Of a DNA stretch of 64,000 bases, positions 42,422 to 52,098 are shown piece by piece. The DNA lies in NCBI RefSeq assembly GCF_020532825.1, contig NZ_MQTS01000015.1, positions 20,119 to 84,118 on the forward strand, read 5' to 3'. A model generated the notes under the pieces. That model ran no database searches, had not been told where the DNA came from, and worked only from the letters and a program-made list of their open reading frames with translations. This DNA is from Arthrobacter sp. SO3. GTDB taxonomy: Bacteria > Actinomycetota > Actinomycetes > Actinomycetales > Micrococcaceae. The translations under genes were made by a program, and so were the position numbers. Positions within the stretch are counted from its first letter, which is position 1, and each line of letters begins with the position of its first letter.

Positions 42422-43336
42422 TTAGTAAGTCTTGCCGGTGGTCTGGGCCACCTCGGCCACCTCGCCCTGGACTTCCTTGACGACGTCGCCGTGCCCGCCG
42501 AGTTGTTCGAGTTCGTGGGCGAGTTCGGCGAGTTCGGCGCCGCCGGCCATTTGGGCCGTCAGTTCGTCGAGGGTGATGTCCTTTTTGTCGTAGTAGCCGA
42601 TGGACTTGCCGCGTTTGAGCAGCAGGAACCGGTCGCCGACGGGGAAGGCGTGGTGCGGGTTGTGGGTGATGAAGATGACGCCGAGGCCGCGGTCGCGGGC
42701 CTGCAGGATGTAGCGGAGCACCACGCCGGACTGCTTCACGCCCAGGGCGGCGGTGGGCTCGTCCAGGATCAGGACCTTCGCGCCGAAGTACACGGCCCGG
42801 GCGATTGCGACGCACTGGCGTTCACCGCCGGAGAGCTGGCCGATGGGCTGTTCCACGTCGCGCAGGTCGATGCCCATCGCGGCGAGTTCCTGGAGCGTGA
42901 TCTCCTTCATCTTCTCGACGTCCATGCTCTTGAACGGGCCGAAGCCGGAGGTCAGTTCCGAGCCGAGGAAGAAGTTCCGCCAGATCGGCATCAGGGGCAC
43001 CACCGCGAGGTCCTGGTAGACCGTGGCGATGCCGGCGTCCAGCGCGTCGCGGGGTGAGGTGAATTTGCGTTCCTCGCCCATGACCTTCAGGATCCCGGCG
43101 TCGTGCTGGTGCAGGCCGGCGATGATCTTGATCAGGGTGGATTTGCCGGCGCCGTTGTCGCCCAGGACGCAGGTGACGCGGCCGTTGTCCACGGCCATCG
43201 TGACATCACTCAGGGCGATGATGTTGCCGTAGTGCTTGGCGACCCCGTCGAGGGAGAGCAGGTGCACGGGGGTATGGGTGAGGGGGTCTTTTTCGTTCTG
43301 CAGCAGCGTTTGCTGGTCGATTTCTTTGGCGTTCAT
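42422..43336 (-). CDS. ABC transporter ATPase, carbohydrate uptake (CUT2-like, single domain)
   Basis: A 304-residue ATPase with Walker [10 protein letters not shown] (59-67), Q-loop TVYQD, signature QLSGGERQC and Walker [13 protein letters not shown], then switch His FITHN. CUT2 transporters such as ribose RbsA usually carry two fused ATPase domains of about 500 residues; this is a single-domain form. It lies between the permease gene (16 bases) and the dehydrogenase gene. It energises sugar or inositol import, similar to IatA in the Caulobacter inositol system. Confidence 0.88.
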   Translation of the reverse strand: MNAKEIDQQTLLQNEKDPLTHTPVHLLSLDGVAKHYGNIIALSDVTMAVDNGRVTCVLGDNGAGKSTLIKIIAGLHQHDAGILKVMGEERKFTSPRDALDAGIATVYQDLAVVPLMPIWRNFFLGSELTSGFGPFKSMDVEKMKEITLQELAAMGIDLRDVEQPIGQLSGGERQCVAIARAVYFGAKVLILDEPTAALGVKQSGVVLRYILQARDRGLGVIFITHNPHHAFPVGDRFLLLKRGKSIGYYDKKDITLDELTAQMAGGAELAELAHELEQLGGHGDVVKEVQGEVAEVAQTTGKTY

Positions 43337-43352
43337 GTTCTTCGGGGCCCCT

Positions 43353-44402
43353 TTACTTCAGTTCCGCGCGGCGCTTGACGATGAGGTTGACGATGGTGGC
43401 CAGCAGCAGCATCAGGCCCAGGAAGAACTTGAACCAGTCCGGGTTCCACTGGGCGTAGACGATGCCCTTGTTGGCCATGCCGAAGATGAACGCGCCGATC
43501 GCGCCGCCGATCGCCGAGCCGTAGCCGCCGGTGAGCAGGCAGCCGCCGATGACCGCGGCGATGATGTAGAGGAATTCGTTGCCGACGCCTTCACCGGACT
43601 GCACGGTGTCGAAAGCGAAGAGGTTGTGCATGCCCAGGATCCAGCCGCAGAACCCCACGGCCATGAACAGGCCGATCTTGGTGGCCTTGACCGGCACGCC
43701 CACGGCGCGGGCGGCGTTGGCGTCCCCGCCGACGGCGAAGATCCAGTTCCCCACCCGGGTCCGCATCAGCACCCAGGTGGCCACAGCGACGAGCGCGAAC
43801 CAGATGAACACGGTGATCTTGACTTCGACGCCGCCGATGCTGACCGAGGAGGCGAACACCGCCCGGGCCGAGGCGAAGCCGTCCATGGCCGCGATGGACG
43901 GTGAGGACACCGAGCCGCCGATCAACCGGGTCAGGCCCAGGTTCAGGCCGGTCAGCATCAGGAACGTCGCCAGTGTGACGATGAAGGAGGGCAGCTTGGT
44001 CTTCATCAGGATCCAGCCGTTGATGAAGCCGATGGACAAGGAGACCACCAGGGCCAGGGCCACTCCGACCCAGACGTTCGTGCTGAAGTACCAGCTGAAC
44101 ATCGACGCGGTCAGGGCCGAGGAGATCACGGCGACACCGGTGGAGAGGTCGAACTCCCCGCCGATCATCAGCAGGGACACCCCCACCGCCATGATCCCGA
44201 TCGTGGAGGAACCGTAGAGGATGGTCGCCAGGGCGTTGGGCTGGGTGAACGTCGGGGACACCAACGCGAAGAAGACGAACAGGACGATGGCGCCCACCAG
44301 GGCACCGACCTCGGGACGTCCGAGGAGTTTCTGGAACAGACTGCGCTTGGCGACTCGTTCATCGGGCGCCGCCGGCTTTGGCTTGGTCTGGGTGATGGTC
44401 AT
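43353..44402 (-). CDS. ABC transporter permease, carbohydrate uptake (RbsC-like)
   Basis: A 349-residue membrane protein with about 9-10 spans, matching RbsC-type permeases: [15 protein letters not shown] near the N-terminus, [19 protein letters not shown], then [25 protein letters not shown] and [17 protein letters not shown]. These are the conserved CUT2 membrane segments. It is second gene of the operon, 52 bases after the substrate-binding protein gene. It forms the pore for the ABC transporter with the downstream ATPase. Confidence 0.9.
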   Translation of the reverse strand: MTITQTKPKPAAPDERVAKRSLFQKLLGRPEVGALVGAIVLFVFFALVSPTFTQPNALATILYGSSTIGIMAVGVSLLMIGGEFDLSTGVAVISSALTASMFSWYFSTNVWVGVALALVVSLSIGFINGWILMKTKLPSFIVTLATFLMLTGLNLGLTRLIGGSVSSPSIAAMDGFASARAVFASSVSIGGVEVKITVFIWFALVAVATWVLMRTRVGNWIFAVGGDANAARAVGVPVKATKIGLFMAVGFCGWILGMHNLFAFDTVQSGEGVGNEFLYIIAAVIGGCLLTGGYGSAIGGAIGAFIFGMANKGIVYAQWNPDWFKFFLGLMLLLATIVNLIVKRRAELK

Positions 44403-44454
44403 GATGATTCTCCTTGCTGCCGGGCCGGCGTGAACCGGCCCGGCCAGCGGACTG

Positions 44455-45450
44455 TTAGCGGATGCCCTGCTGGGCGAACTTCAGGACATCAGCCGCGTTG
44501 CTCTTGTCGACGATGCTCGGGCCGGTGAGGACCGACTGGCCGCCGCCCAGCTTGAAGCCGCCGCGCTTGTTCTGCCAGAGCGCGTCAATGGACATGTAGC
44601 CCTGCAGCCACGGCTGCTGGTCCACGGTGAAAAGAACAGCGCCGTCGACGATCTTCTGCGCGAGATCCGCGTTCAGGTCGAAGCTTGCAACCTTGGCTGA
44701 GCTGCCGGCGTCCGTGACGGACTTGAGGAGCGTGAGGGTGATGGGGGCACCCAGGCCGATGATCACGTCGGCGTCCTTGGTAGCCTGGAGCTTGGCGGTG
44801 GCGGTGGACTGCACGGCGGTCATGTCCTTGCCGTCGACGTAAAGGATTTCCGCCCCGGGCACCTTGGCCTTGACGCCTGCACAACGGGCTTCAAGGCCGA
44901 CGTGGCCTTGCTCCTGGATCACGCAGACCGGGTGCTTGTAGCCCTCTGCCGCGAGCCTGGCGCCCACGGCCTGGCCTGCGAGCTGCTCGTTGGAACCGAA
45001 GTGGGTGAACGCTCCCAACTGCGTCGAAACACTCTCACCGGCGTTGAGGCTTACGACGGGGATGCCGGCGTCGGTGGCCTTCTTCAGTGCGTCTTTGAGG
45101 GCTTCGGGCTTGGCGAGCGTGACCGCGATGCCGTCGACCTTCTGGTCGATGGCCTGCTGGATCAGCTGGGCCTGCCGGCCGGCTTCGGGATCGGACGTGT
45201 ACAGCAGCTCAACGTTGTCCTTCGCAGACGCCTCCTCGGCGCCCTTGCGGACGATGTCCCAGAAGGTGTCGCCCGCCGCGGCGTGGGTAATGAGGGCGAC
45301 CTTGATGCGGGCGGTCGAAGCGGCCTGGCCGCCGCCGGCGGCGTTGCCGGAGTCTGCGGGCTTGCCGCCGGTGCTTGAACATGCACTCAGTGCCAGCATC
45401 GGGACAACCGCTGCTACCAGGGTTGCCTTGCGCCAGGAAAATTTAGCCAC
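44455..45450 (-). CDS. Sugar-binding lipoprotein of the ABC transporter (inositol-type candidate)
   Basis: A 331-residue exported lipoprotein, first gene of the operon. The signal peptide ends in a lipobox with Cys24 (MLALSACSSTGG), and the mature part is a type I periplasmic-binding fold (peripBP_4 type): KVALITHAAAGDTFW, GIPVVSLNAGES, ADVIIGLGAPITLT, VLFTVDQQPWLQGYM. By family it binds ribose, inositol or a similar sugar. The IolR-like site about 90 bases upstream supports an inositol-type ligand, like IbpA of Caulobacter, but this is inference. Confidence 0.88.
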   Translation of the reverse strand: MAKFSWRKATLVAAVVPMLALSACSSTGGKPADSGNAAGGGQAASTARIKVALITHAAAGDTFWDIVRKGAEEASAKDNVELLYTSDPEAGRQAQLIQQAIDQKVDGIAVTLAKPEALKDALKKATDAGIPVVSLNAGESVSTQLGAFTHFGSNEQLAGQAVGARLAAEGYKHPVCVIQEQGHVGLEARCAGVKAKVPGAEILYVDGKDMTAVQSTATAKLQATKDADVIIGLGAPITLTLLKSVTDAGSSAKVASFDLNADLAQKIVDGAVLFTVDQQPWLQGYMSIDALWQNKRGGFKLGGGQSVLTGPSIVDKSNAADVLKFAQQGIR

Positions 45451-45539
45451 CGTGAATCTCCTTTGATCTCAGCTCCGGGCTGCTACCTTGCAGCCGCCGG
45501 AATAATGCCTACCTCGATCATGGTGACTTAGCTCACGCA

Positions 45540-45560
45540 TGTCAATACTTTGTCCTGACA
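45540..45560 (-). promoter_or_regulatory. IolR-like site upstream of the ABC transporter operon
   Basis: TGTCCTGACA (45551-45560) matches the remembered IolR consensus KGWCHTRACA exactly. It is also the right half of TGTCA-N11-TGACA (45540-45560), a spacing shared with the site before iolC. It lies about 90 bases before the operon start. Confidence 0.65.
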
Positions 45561-45650
45561 TTAGGATGTAATCACGTAACTAATCAGGTTGTACGCGTAA
45601 AGAATCGTCGGATTGACGGCGGTTCCGCGCCCCGCGGCACAGCCGAAAAC

Positions 45651-45720
45651 GACGACGGCGGCAGGCCCAGGGCCGCCGTCGTCGTCGCTGTTGTTGTCGT
45701 CGCTGTTGTCGCTGTCATCG
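45651..45720 (-). terminator. Hairpin and GTC/GTT microsatellite after the MFS gene
   Basis: A 12-bp stem (45651-45662 with 45672-45683) lies downstream of the MFS stop at 45750. Between stop and stem the + strand is a GTC/GTT/GCT run (about 45678-45720), a low-complexity slippage-prone tract. The stem may end MFS transcription. Confidence 0.5.
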
Positions 45721-45749
45721 CCGCCGTGGCCGCGCCGCGACCGGGGCCG

Positions 45750-46994
45750 CTAGGCCCGCTGGAGATCCACACTCTCCCGCTCGCCGTCCGCGCGGCCGGC
45801 GTCGGTTCCGGAGGCGACGCCGGGGCGCGGGGCCCGTCCGGTGCCGTGCCGCTTCGCAGCGGCTGCCGCAAAGACCATAACGCCCAGGCCCAGCAGCGTG
45901 ATTCCGGCGCCGGCCCAGATGGGCGAGGTGTAGCCGAGCCCGGCGGTGATGGTCACGCCGCCCATCCACGCGCCCAGGGCGTTGCCCACATTGAAGGCGC
46001 CGATGTTGGCGCCGGACGCCAGGGTGGGCGCCGTCGTGGCGTACTTCATGACGCGCATCTGCAGCCCGGGGACCGTGGCGAAGCCGAAGCCGCCCAGCAG
46101 CACCATGGAGGCGATGGTCATCGGCTGGCTGCCGGCGGTGAGCGCGAAGGCCACCAGGACAACCACCAGGGCGGCGAGCGCCACCAGCAGGGTACGGTCC
46201 ACGTTCCGGTCTGCCGCTTTGCCGCCCACGGTGTTCCCGATGAAAAGGCCCACGCCGAACAGGATGAGCAGCCACGGCACGGTGGAGGCCGAGAACCCGG
46301 TGACCTCGGTGAGCGTGAAGGCGATGTAGGTGAAGGCGCCGAACATGCCGCCGTAGCCGAGGATGGTGACCAGGATGGAGAGCCAGACCTGTCCGGAACG
46401 GAAGGCGCGGAGCTCCCCGCGGAGCCCGCCCGCGGCCGCCTCTCCCGCACCGGTTTTCGGCACCAGCGTGAGAATGCCGACCAGCGCGAGCACACCGATG
46501 CCCGTGATCGCCCAGAAGGTGGACCGCCAGCCGGCGGCCTGGCCCAGCATCGTGCCGAACGGCACGCCCAGCACGTTGGCGGCCGTGAGCCCGGTGAACA
46601 TGATCGCGATTGCCCCGGCCTTTTTGGTGGGGGCGACCATACTGGCCGCAACGACTGCGCCGATGCCGAAGAAGGCGCCGTGCGCGAGCGCCGCGATGAT
46701 GCGGCCGGTCATCATCAGCGCGTAGCCGGGTGCGATGGCGGAGACCAGATTGCCGGCAATAAACAGCACCATCAGCACGGCGAGCACCGGTTTGCGCTCG
46801 AAGCGCGTCACGGCGGCGGTCAGGAGCAGGGCCCCGACGACGACGGCGAGCGCGTAGCCGGAGATGAGCCAGCCCGCCGTGGCCTCACTGACCTGGAAGT
46901 CCGCGGCCACTTCGGGCAGCAGGCCCATGATGACGAACTCCGTGAGTCCGATCCCGAAGCCGCCGAGGGCGAGTGCTATCAGGCCAATAGGCAT
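45750..46994 (-). CDS. MFS transporter, DHA1-type (AraJ/Cmx-like)
   Basis: A 414-residue carrier with 12 predicted spans: GFGIGLTEFVIMGLLPEVA at the start is characteristic of the AraJ/chloramphenicol-efflux branch, then GRIIAALAHGAFFGIGA. A short hydrophilic tail follows the last span. It should export a drug or sugar. The ATG has AGGAG 7 bases upstream. It is divergent from a MarR-type gene with shared half-sites between them, so it is probably the regulator's target and separate from the inositol regulon on both sides. Confidence 0.88.
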   Translation of the reverse strand: MPIGLIALALGGFGIGLTEFVIMGLLPEVAADFQVSEATAGWLISGYALAVVVGALLLTAAVTRFERKPVLAVLMVLFIAGNLVSAIAPGYALMMTGRIIAALAHGAFFGIGAVVAASMVAPTKKAGAIAIMFTGLTAANVLGVPFGTMLGQAAGWRSTFWAITGIGVLALVGILTLVPKTGAGEAAAGGLRGELRAFRSGQVWLSILVTILGYGGMFGAFTYIAFTLTEVTGFSASTVPWLLILFGVGLFIGNTVGGKAADRNVDRTLLVALAALVVVLVAFALTAGSQPMTIASMVLLGGFGFATVPGLQMRVMKYATTAPTLASGANIGAFNVGNALGAWMGGVTITAGLGYTSPIWAGAGITLLGLGVMVFAAAAAKRHGTGRAPRPGVASGTDAGRADGERESVDLQRA

Positions 46995-47044
46995 GGAGGT
47001 GCTCCTTCAAAACTGTACGGAAAGAAATGCGAAGCGTAAGCTAT

Positions 47045-47100
47045 TAGTTGCAGACGCGTTATTTATTGTTGCACAAGCAACTATGCCGCGCAAGCAACTA
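47045..47100. promoter_or_regulatory. Four TAGTTGC/GCAACTA half-sites between the MFS and MarR genes
   Basis: TAGTTGC (47045-47051), GTTGC (47068-47072), GCAACTA (47077-47083) and GCAACTA (47094-47100) form nested inverted repeats, the central one GTTGC-ACAA-GCAAC. They fill the divergent region, where a MarR repressor would control both genes. Confidence 0.6.
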
Positions 47101-47166
47101 AATCGTGGACTGCCGGTGTTCCTGGATATTTGGGGGGCGGGCAGGCTGATCTGAAGGGAAGAACTG

Positions 47167-47616
47167 ATGGGCATCAAGGACGACGCCGTCGAGGTCCGGG
47201 CGCAAGGCTGGCGGACCCTGGCGGCCCTGCACGGGCTGATCGAGGCCGAGCTGGAGCGCGCATTGCAGGCGGTGGCGCAGCTGTCCGTCGTGGAGTACAC
47301 CGTGCTGGACGCGCTGAGCCGCCAGGACGGCTGGCATATGCGGATGCAGCAACTGGCCCGCGCCACCGCGTTGAGCGCCAGCGCCACCACGCGCCTGGTC
47401 AACCGCCTCGAGGACCGGGGGCTGCTGACCCGGATCCTGTGCGCCGATGACCGCCGGGGAATCTACACCGAGCTGACGGCGAGCGGCATCAAGCTGCTGG
47501 AGGAGGCCCGGCCCAGCCATGACGCCACACTGGAGCGGGCGCTGGCCGAGGCACGGGAGGTTCCGGAGCTGGCGCCCCTGGTGGACGCGCTCCCGACGCT
47601 GCACGCGCACGTCTAG
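47167..47616 (+). CDS. MarR-family transcriptional regulator
   Basis: A 149-residue MarR repressor. Winged-helix segments: QLSVVEYTVLDALSRQDGW, QQLARATALSASATTRLVNRLEDRGLL and the wing DDRRGIYTELTASG, where D-x-R is conserved. It diverges from the DHA1-type MFS gene, with four half-sites in between, a usual repressor/efflux-pump arrangement. Its gene ends before a strong bidirectional terminator that also closes the iol operon. Confidence 0.9.
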   Translation: MGIKDDAVEVRAQGWRTLAALHGLIEAELERALQAVAQLSVVEYTVLDALSRQDGWHMRMQQLARATALSASATTRLVNRLEDRGLLTRILCADDRRGIYTELTASGIKLLEEARPSHDATLERALAEAREVPELAPLVDALPTLHAHV

Positions 47617-47642
47617 CGACGCCGCCCGGCTTCCGGGCACGG

Positions 47643-47684
47643 ACAAAGCCCTGCCCCGCGTTGGATCGCGGGGCAGGGCTTTGT
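47643..47684. terminator. Bidirectional terminator between marR and the iol operon
   Basis: A perfect 18-bp stem (47643-47660 with 47667-47684) and 6-base loop lie between convergent genes; A/T-rich ends (ACAAAG/CTTTGT) give short U-tracts on both sides. It closes the long inositol operon. Confidence 0.85.
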
Positions 47685-47694
47685 GTTGGAAAGC

Positions 47695-49146
47695 CTACGC
47701 GGTGACGGGCTGCTTGGCGGCCGCGCTCTTGAAGTAGTGCTCCAGGTCTTCCAGGCTCTTGTCCTTGGTTTCCGGGACCACCCGTTTCACCCAGACGATC
47801 GCTGCCAGCTGCATCGCCACGAAGATGAAGAACGTCATGGAGACGCCGATCCAGGCGACCATTTGCGGGAAGAAGAATCCGATCAGGAAGTTGATCATCC
47901 ACAGCACGAACACGCAGATGCCCATGCCGATCCCGCGGACGTGCAGCGGGAAAATTTCGGACATCGTCAGCCACGTCACTGTGCCGATGCAGGACTGCAT
48001 GGACGCCAGGAACGTCACCATGAACAGCAGCACCAGACAGCCCCGGAGGGTGCTTGCCGGGATCAGCATCGAAATCAGGCCAATGGCCAGCAGCGAGGAT
48101 GACGTACCGGCGAGGCCGGCCACCAGCATGGATTTTCGGCGCACCCGGGTCATCAGGGACATGCCGACAATGACGGCGGCCACGGAGGTGACCCCGTTGA
48201 CCACGTTGGCGAGCAGGGCGCCCTTATCCCCGAAGCCGGAGCTGGAGAGGATCGAGGTGCCGTAGTACATGATGGCGTTGACCCCGCTGATCTGGTTGAT
48301 GACCGCCATGCCCAGGCCCACCACAAAGATCCTGCGGATCCACGGCACGGTGAGGTCGCGGAAGGTTCCGAGCCTGGATTGATAGTCTTCCCGGGCAGCC
48401 TGCCGCACTTCATCGAATTCCGTGGAGACGTCGGCCGGGGCGCGGGTCTTGCGCAGGACCTCGAGCACCTCGCCGAAGCGTCCGGCCGAGGCCAGCCAGC
48501 GGGGGCTTTCGGGCAGGACCAGCATTCCGAACCAGAGCAGGACGGCGGGCAGGGTTGCGATGACCAGCATCCAGCGCCACACGTGGGAGGCCTCGGGGAA
48601 GGCGTTACCCAGGACGGCATTGAACGTAAACGCCAGGAACTGGCCGGTGACGATCATGAGTTCGTTCTGCGTGACGATCCGCCCGCGCTGGGCTGCCGGC
48701 GACATTTCCGCGAGGTACACGGGCACGATCACCGAGGCCCCGCCGACTGCCAGGCCCAGGACGGTCCGGGCCGCGACCAGCAACTCCGTCGTGGGGGCAA
48801 GGGAACAGGCGATGGTGGCGACGGCGAAGATGAGGGCCAGCGCCATGATCGTCTTGCGGCGGCCGAACCGGTCGGAGAGCCGGCCGGCAGTGATGGCACC
48901 GAAGGCCGCGCCGAACAGCAGGGTCGATGTGACCAGGCCCTCGGTCAGCGGCGTCAGCCCAAGGTCACGCTGCATGAACGGCAGTGCCCCGTTGATGACA
49001 CCGGTGTCGTAGCCGAAGAGCAGGCCGCCGAAGGTCGAGAACAGCGCGACCCGCCGCATGAACCCCTTGGGATTCGCGAGGGCACCGGCGGGGCCGCCCC
49101 CGGTGCGGGCCGAAGGACTGGTGAGTGTGGTTTCTACTCTCTGCAT
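47695..49146 (-). CDS. iolT: Sugar-porter MFS transporter, probable inositol permease (IolT-like)
   Basis: A 483-residue 12-span carrier of the sugar-porter family: [19 protein letters not shown] at the start, the loop [19 protein letters not shown] after span 6, [13 protein letters not shown] in span 7 and [12 protein letters not shown] at the end, all diagnostic. Inositol/proton symporters IolT1 and IolT2 have this layout. It is the last gene of the main iol operon, 10 bases after the iolH-like gene, and precedes a strong terminator. Location makes myo-inositol the likely substrate. Confidence 0.88.
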   Translation of the reverse strand: MQRVETTLTSPSARTGGGPAGALANPKGFMRRVALFSTFGGLLFGYDTGVINGALPFMQRDLGLTPLTEGLVTSTLLFGAAFGAITAGRLSDRFGRRKTIMALALIFAVATIACSLAPTTELLVAARTVLGLAVGGASVIVPVYLAEMSPAAQRGRIVTQNELMIVTGQFLAFTFNAVLGNAFPEASHVWRWMLVIATLPAVLLWFGMLVLPESPRWLASAGRFGEVLEVLRKTRAPADVSTEFDEVRQAAREDYQSRLGTFRDLTVPWIRRIFVVGLGMAVINQISGVNAIMYYGTSILSSSGFGDKGALLANVVNGVTSVAAVIVGMSLMTRVRRKSMLVAGLAGTSSSLLAIGLISMLIPASTLRGCLVLLFMVTFLASMQSCIGTVTWLTMSEIFPLHVRGIGMGICVFVLWMINFLIGFFFPQMVAWIGVSMTFFIFVAMQLAAIVWVKRVVPETKDKSLEDLEHYFKSAAAKQPVTA

Positions 49147-49156
49147 AGGGCGGCCG

Positions 49157-50029
49157 CTACCGGGCTTTTTCGATGTAGGTGTTCATCATGTCCAGCTGGT
49201 AGCGGGAGACCTCGGCGGCGTCGTCGTCCTCGGCGAAAACGCTGGAGACCATGACGGTGTCCTCGCGGTCGAGGAAGCCGATTTCCTGGAGACCGCCGAA
49301 GAACTCGTCCCAGTTGACGTCGCCGTCGCCGATTTTCAGGTGCTGGTGCACCCGGACCGGGTTGCCGGGCGGGTTGGTGATGTAACGCAGCCCGTGGGAT
49401 GCGTGGTGGTCCATGGTGTCGGCGACGTGGACCAGGCGGAGCTTGTCCCCCGCGGCGCGCATGATGTCCAGCGGCGCGTTCTGCATGTGGAAACTGTGGG
49501 AGGCGACGTAGACCAGGCCGACGTTCTTGGAGTTCAGGCCGCGGATCACCCGGATCGCGGCCAGGCCCTCCTCGACGAAGTCATCCGGGTGCGGGTCGAT
49601 CAGCAGGTCGATGCCTTCGCGTTCGATGATCGGCAGCAGTTCCTCCATGGAGCGGTAGAACGCGCGCTCGGATTCCTCGGCTTTTTCCGGGCGTCCGCTG
49701 AATTCGGTGTTCATGGTGCTGACGCCGAGGTCCACGGCGATCTGGATGGCACGTTTCCAGTACCGGACGGCCGCCTCGCGGGCATCCTCATCCGGGCCGG
49801 ACCAGCGCAGCACCGGCAGGACTGAGGCGATTTCGATCCCGGCGTCCTTGCTGGCCGCCTTGAGCTGGCCCACCAGTTCGTCATCGGCCTTCGGGTGATT
49901 GTAGAACGGGATGAGATCGGCGTGCGGGGTCATCTGCATGTACTTGTAGCCGAGGTCCGCCACCACCCGGGGAAACTCAAGCAGGCTGTGCGAGTGGTGG
50001 AAGGGCGTTGGATCAAGCGCGATTTTCAC
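49157..50029 (-). CDS. iolH: TIM-barrel sugar phosphate isomerase/epimerase, IolH-like
   Basis: A 290-residue AP endonuclease-2-fold protein. It opens [20 protein letters not shown] and holds [34 protein letters not shown] and [14 protein letters not shown], all found in IolH of inositol clusters. The exact reaction of IolH is not established; some are inosose isomerases or catabolite epimerases. GTG at 50029 is used rather than GTG at 50038 because GGAG lies 8 bases upstream. It is in the iol operon between iolG and the iolT-like gene. Confidence 0.82.
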   Translation of the reverse strand: MKIALDPTPFHHSHSLLEFPRVVADLGYKYMQMTPHADLIPFYNHPKADDELVGQLKAASKDAGIEIASVLPVLRWSGPDEDAREAAVRYWKRAIQIAVDLGVSTMNTEFSGRPEKAEESERAFYRSMEELLPIIEREGIDLLIDPHPDDFVEEGLAAIRVIRGLNSKNVGLVYVASHSFHMQNAPLDIMRAAGDKLRLVHVADTMDHHASHGLRYITNPPGNPVRVHQHLKIGDGDVNWDEFFGGLQEIGFLDREDTVMVSSVFAEDDDAAEVSRYQLDMMNTYIEKAR

Positions 50030-50114
50030 GAGGAACACTCCATGGTGGATCAGTCAGGCTGTGCGTGGGACCGGAGGGAACGGAAAGGAGGCCGTGGCCC
50101 CCTTCCCGTTCTTC

Positions 50115-51128
50115 CTAGCGGTAGAGGTCGGGCTTGGCGTTCAGCTTCACGGTGACCTTTTGACCGTTCTTCTGCGCCTCGACGCCTGCCTCGCAGCAGG
50201 CGGCGGTGGCGTACCCGTCCCAGGCGGTCGGGCCGCCGATTTCACCGCGCAGGGCGGCGTCGACCCAGGACTGGATTTCGACGTCGTAGGCGGCGCCGAA
50301 GCGCTCCTCGAAGCCGGGGGTGACGTTGCCGCCCCAGTGTCCGTTGCTGCGGGTGTAGGGGCCCTTGTCCCCGCCGATGCTGACGATGCCGTCCTCGAAG
50401 GAGGCCTGGGTGGCCACTTCGTAGCCGAACTTGGCGTTGACGTAGATCTCGACGTCGGCCAGGACGCCGGATTCGGTTTCGAGCAGAACGTGCTGCGGGT
50501 CGTGCTGGCCGGCGGGGGCGTTCCGGGTGGCCTTGCCGAGGCGGACCTGGACGGAGGTGATTTCCTCGCCGGTGAAGTAGCGGATCGCGTCGAATTCGTG
50601 CACCACGGAGTCGTTGATCAGCATCTCGTTGGTAAAGCCCGGCGGGGTGGTCGGGTTGCGGTGCTGGTGGTGCAGCATGAGCAGCTCGCCGAGCTCGGAG
50701 TCGCGGATGATCTTGCCGAGGGCGGCGTATTCGGCGTCGAAGCGGCGCATGAAGCCGACCTGGATGCGCTGGTGGCCGAGCTTTTCCTCGGCCTGGACGA
50801 TTTTCCAGGCCGACCCGGCATCCGGCGTGAGCGGCTTCTCGCAGAGGATCGGGATGTCCTTGGCGATTGCCTTGAGCAGGATCTCCTCGTGCAGGAAGCC
50901 GGGGGTGGCGATCAGGACGGCGTTGACGTCGCCGTTGTTGAGGGCCTCGTCGGCATCGGCGAGGGCGACGGCGCCCGGGATGCCTTCGATAGCGGCCTGG
51001 GCGCGGGCGAGGTCGACGTCGACGACGGCGGCAACTTCCGCACCGTGGATGCGGGTGTTGAGCCGCTGGATGTGGTCTGCGCCCATACGGCCGGCGCCAA
51101 TGACAGCTACGCGGAGGGTCTTGGTCAT
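50115..51128 (-). CDS. iolG: Inositol 2-dehydrogenase (IolG)
   Basis: A 337-residue Gfo/Idh/MocA enzyme that oxidises myo-inositol to scyllo-inosose with NAD, the first catabolic step. Rossmann loop VAVIGAGRMGADH, EKP motif (ILCEKPLTPD), and INDSVVHEFDAIRYFTGE with catalytic His and Asp are present, and length fits. It sits inside the iol operon between iolE (27 bases) and the iolH-like gene, which sets it apart from the two related dehydrogenases at 39-42 kb. Confidence 0.9.
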   Translation of the reverse strand: MTKTLRVAVIGAGRMGADHIQRLNTRIHGAEVAAVVDVDLARAQAAIEGIPGAVALADADEALNNGDVNAVLIATPGFLHEEILLKAIAKDIPILCEKPLTPDAGSAWKIVQAEEKLGHQRIQVGFMRRFDAEYAALGKIIRDSELGELLMLHHQHRNPTTPPGFTNEMLINDSVVHEFDAIRYFTGEEITSVQVRLGKATRNAPAGQHDPQHVLLETESGVLADVEIYVNAKFGYEVATQASFEDGIVSIGGDKGPYTRSNGHWGGNVTPGFEERFGAAYDVEIQSWVDAALRGEIGGPTAWDGYATAACCEAGVEAQKNGQKVTVKLNAKPDLYR

Positions 51129-51155
51129 GGTCTTGTCCTCAGTTCTAGTTGACGT

Positions 51156-52067
51156 CTAGTTGACGGCGGTGCGGGAGCCGCAGGAGAGCAGGTAGTTGCG
51201 GGTGCGCTTGGCGATCGGCATCGGGACGTCGAACGCGACGGGGTACATGTCCTGTTCCACAATGCCAAAGATCGGCCGGTTCAGCGCCTCGACGGCCTCG
51301 ATGACGGCGCGCAGGTCCGGCAGCCCGTTCGGCGGTTCGGTCATCACGCCGGCCAGGTTGGCGGCGGCCCAGGTCATGTTCTCCGCATTGACCTTCCTGA
51401 GGATGTCCGGGTTGATCTGCTTGAGGTGCAGGTAGCCGATCCGGTCCGGGTAGTTCTTGATCAGCTCCAGGCTGGAGGCACCGCAGTATTCGGCGTGGCC
51501 GGTGTCCAGGCACAGGTTGAGGTACTTGCCGTCCGTGGCGGCGAGCAGGGTCTCGATGTCCTCCTGCGCACCGACATGCGAATCGGCGTGCGAGTGGAAC
51601 TGCTGCTTCAAACCAAAGTCCTCCAGCAGGGTCTTGCCGAGGCGGTTGTGCCCGGCAAAGAGGTCGGCCCAGGCCTTCTCGGTGAGCTGGCCGCTTTCCA
51701 CCGCTTCGCCGGTGACGTCGTCGCGCCACATCGCGGGGATGACCACGATGTGTTCGCCGCCCATCGCGGCGGTGAGTTCGGCGACCTTGCGGGCCGGTTC
51801 CCAGGCGGATTCCCACTGGTCCAGGCCGCGGTGGAAGGCGGTGAACACGGTGCCGGCCGAGATCTTCAGATCGCGGGCCTTGAGCTCCTCGGCGAGCCGG
51901 GCGGGGTCGGTGGGCAGGTAGCCGTAGGGGCCCAGCTCGATCCACTTGTAGCCGGATTCGGCCACCTCGTCCAGGAAGCGTTCCCAGGGGGTCTGCTTGG
52001 GGTCATCGGCAAACCAGACGCCCCAGGAGTCCGGCGCGGTGCCGATGATCAGCTTGTTCTCAGTCAT
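51156..52067 (-). CDS. iolE: Myo-inosose-2 dehydratase (IolE)
   Basis: A 303-residue TIM-barrel enzyme that dehydrates scyllo-inosose. It begins with the family-typical LIIGTAPDSWGVWFADDP and shows YKWIELGPYGYLPTDP, FHSHADSHVG and LCLDTGHAEYCGA, where the metal-site His, Asp and Glu lie. Length and order match IolE. It lies 31 bases after iolA and 27 bases before iolG in the operon. Confidence 0.93.
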   Translation of the reverse strand: MTENKLIIGTAPDSWGVWFADDPKQTPWERFLDEVAESGYKWIELGPYGYLPTDPARLAEELKARDLKISAGTVFTAFHRGLDQWESAWEPARKVAELTAAMGGEHIVVIPAMWRDDVTGEAVESGQLTEKAWADLFAGHNRLGKTLLEDFGLKQQFHSHADSHVGAQEDIETLLAATDGKYLNLCLDTGHAEYCGASSLELIKNYPDRIGYLHLKQINPDILRKVNAENMTWAAANLAGVMTEPPNGLPDLRAVIEAVEALNRPIFGIVEQDMYPVAFDVPMPIAKRTRNYLLSCGSRTAVN

Positions 52068-52098
52068 GACAGCGTTGTCTTTCTTGTTCGGGCCGGGA

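Noticed and set aside
45678..45720. The GTC/GTT/GCT tract as a coding repeat
   Set aside because: No frame with a plausible start covers it without extending into the hairpin; it lies after the MFS stop and is best seen as a non-coding microsatellite.
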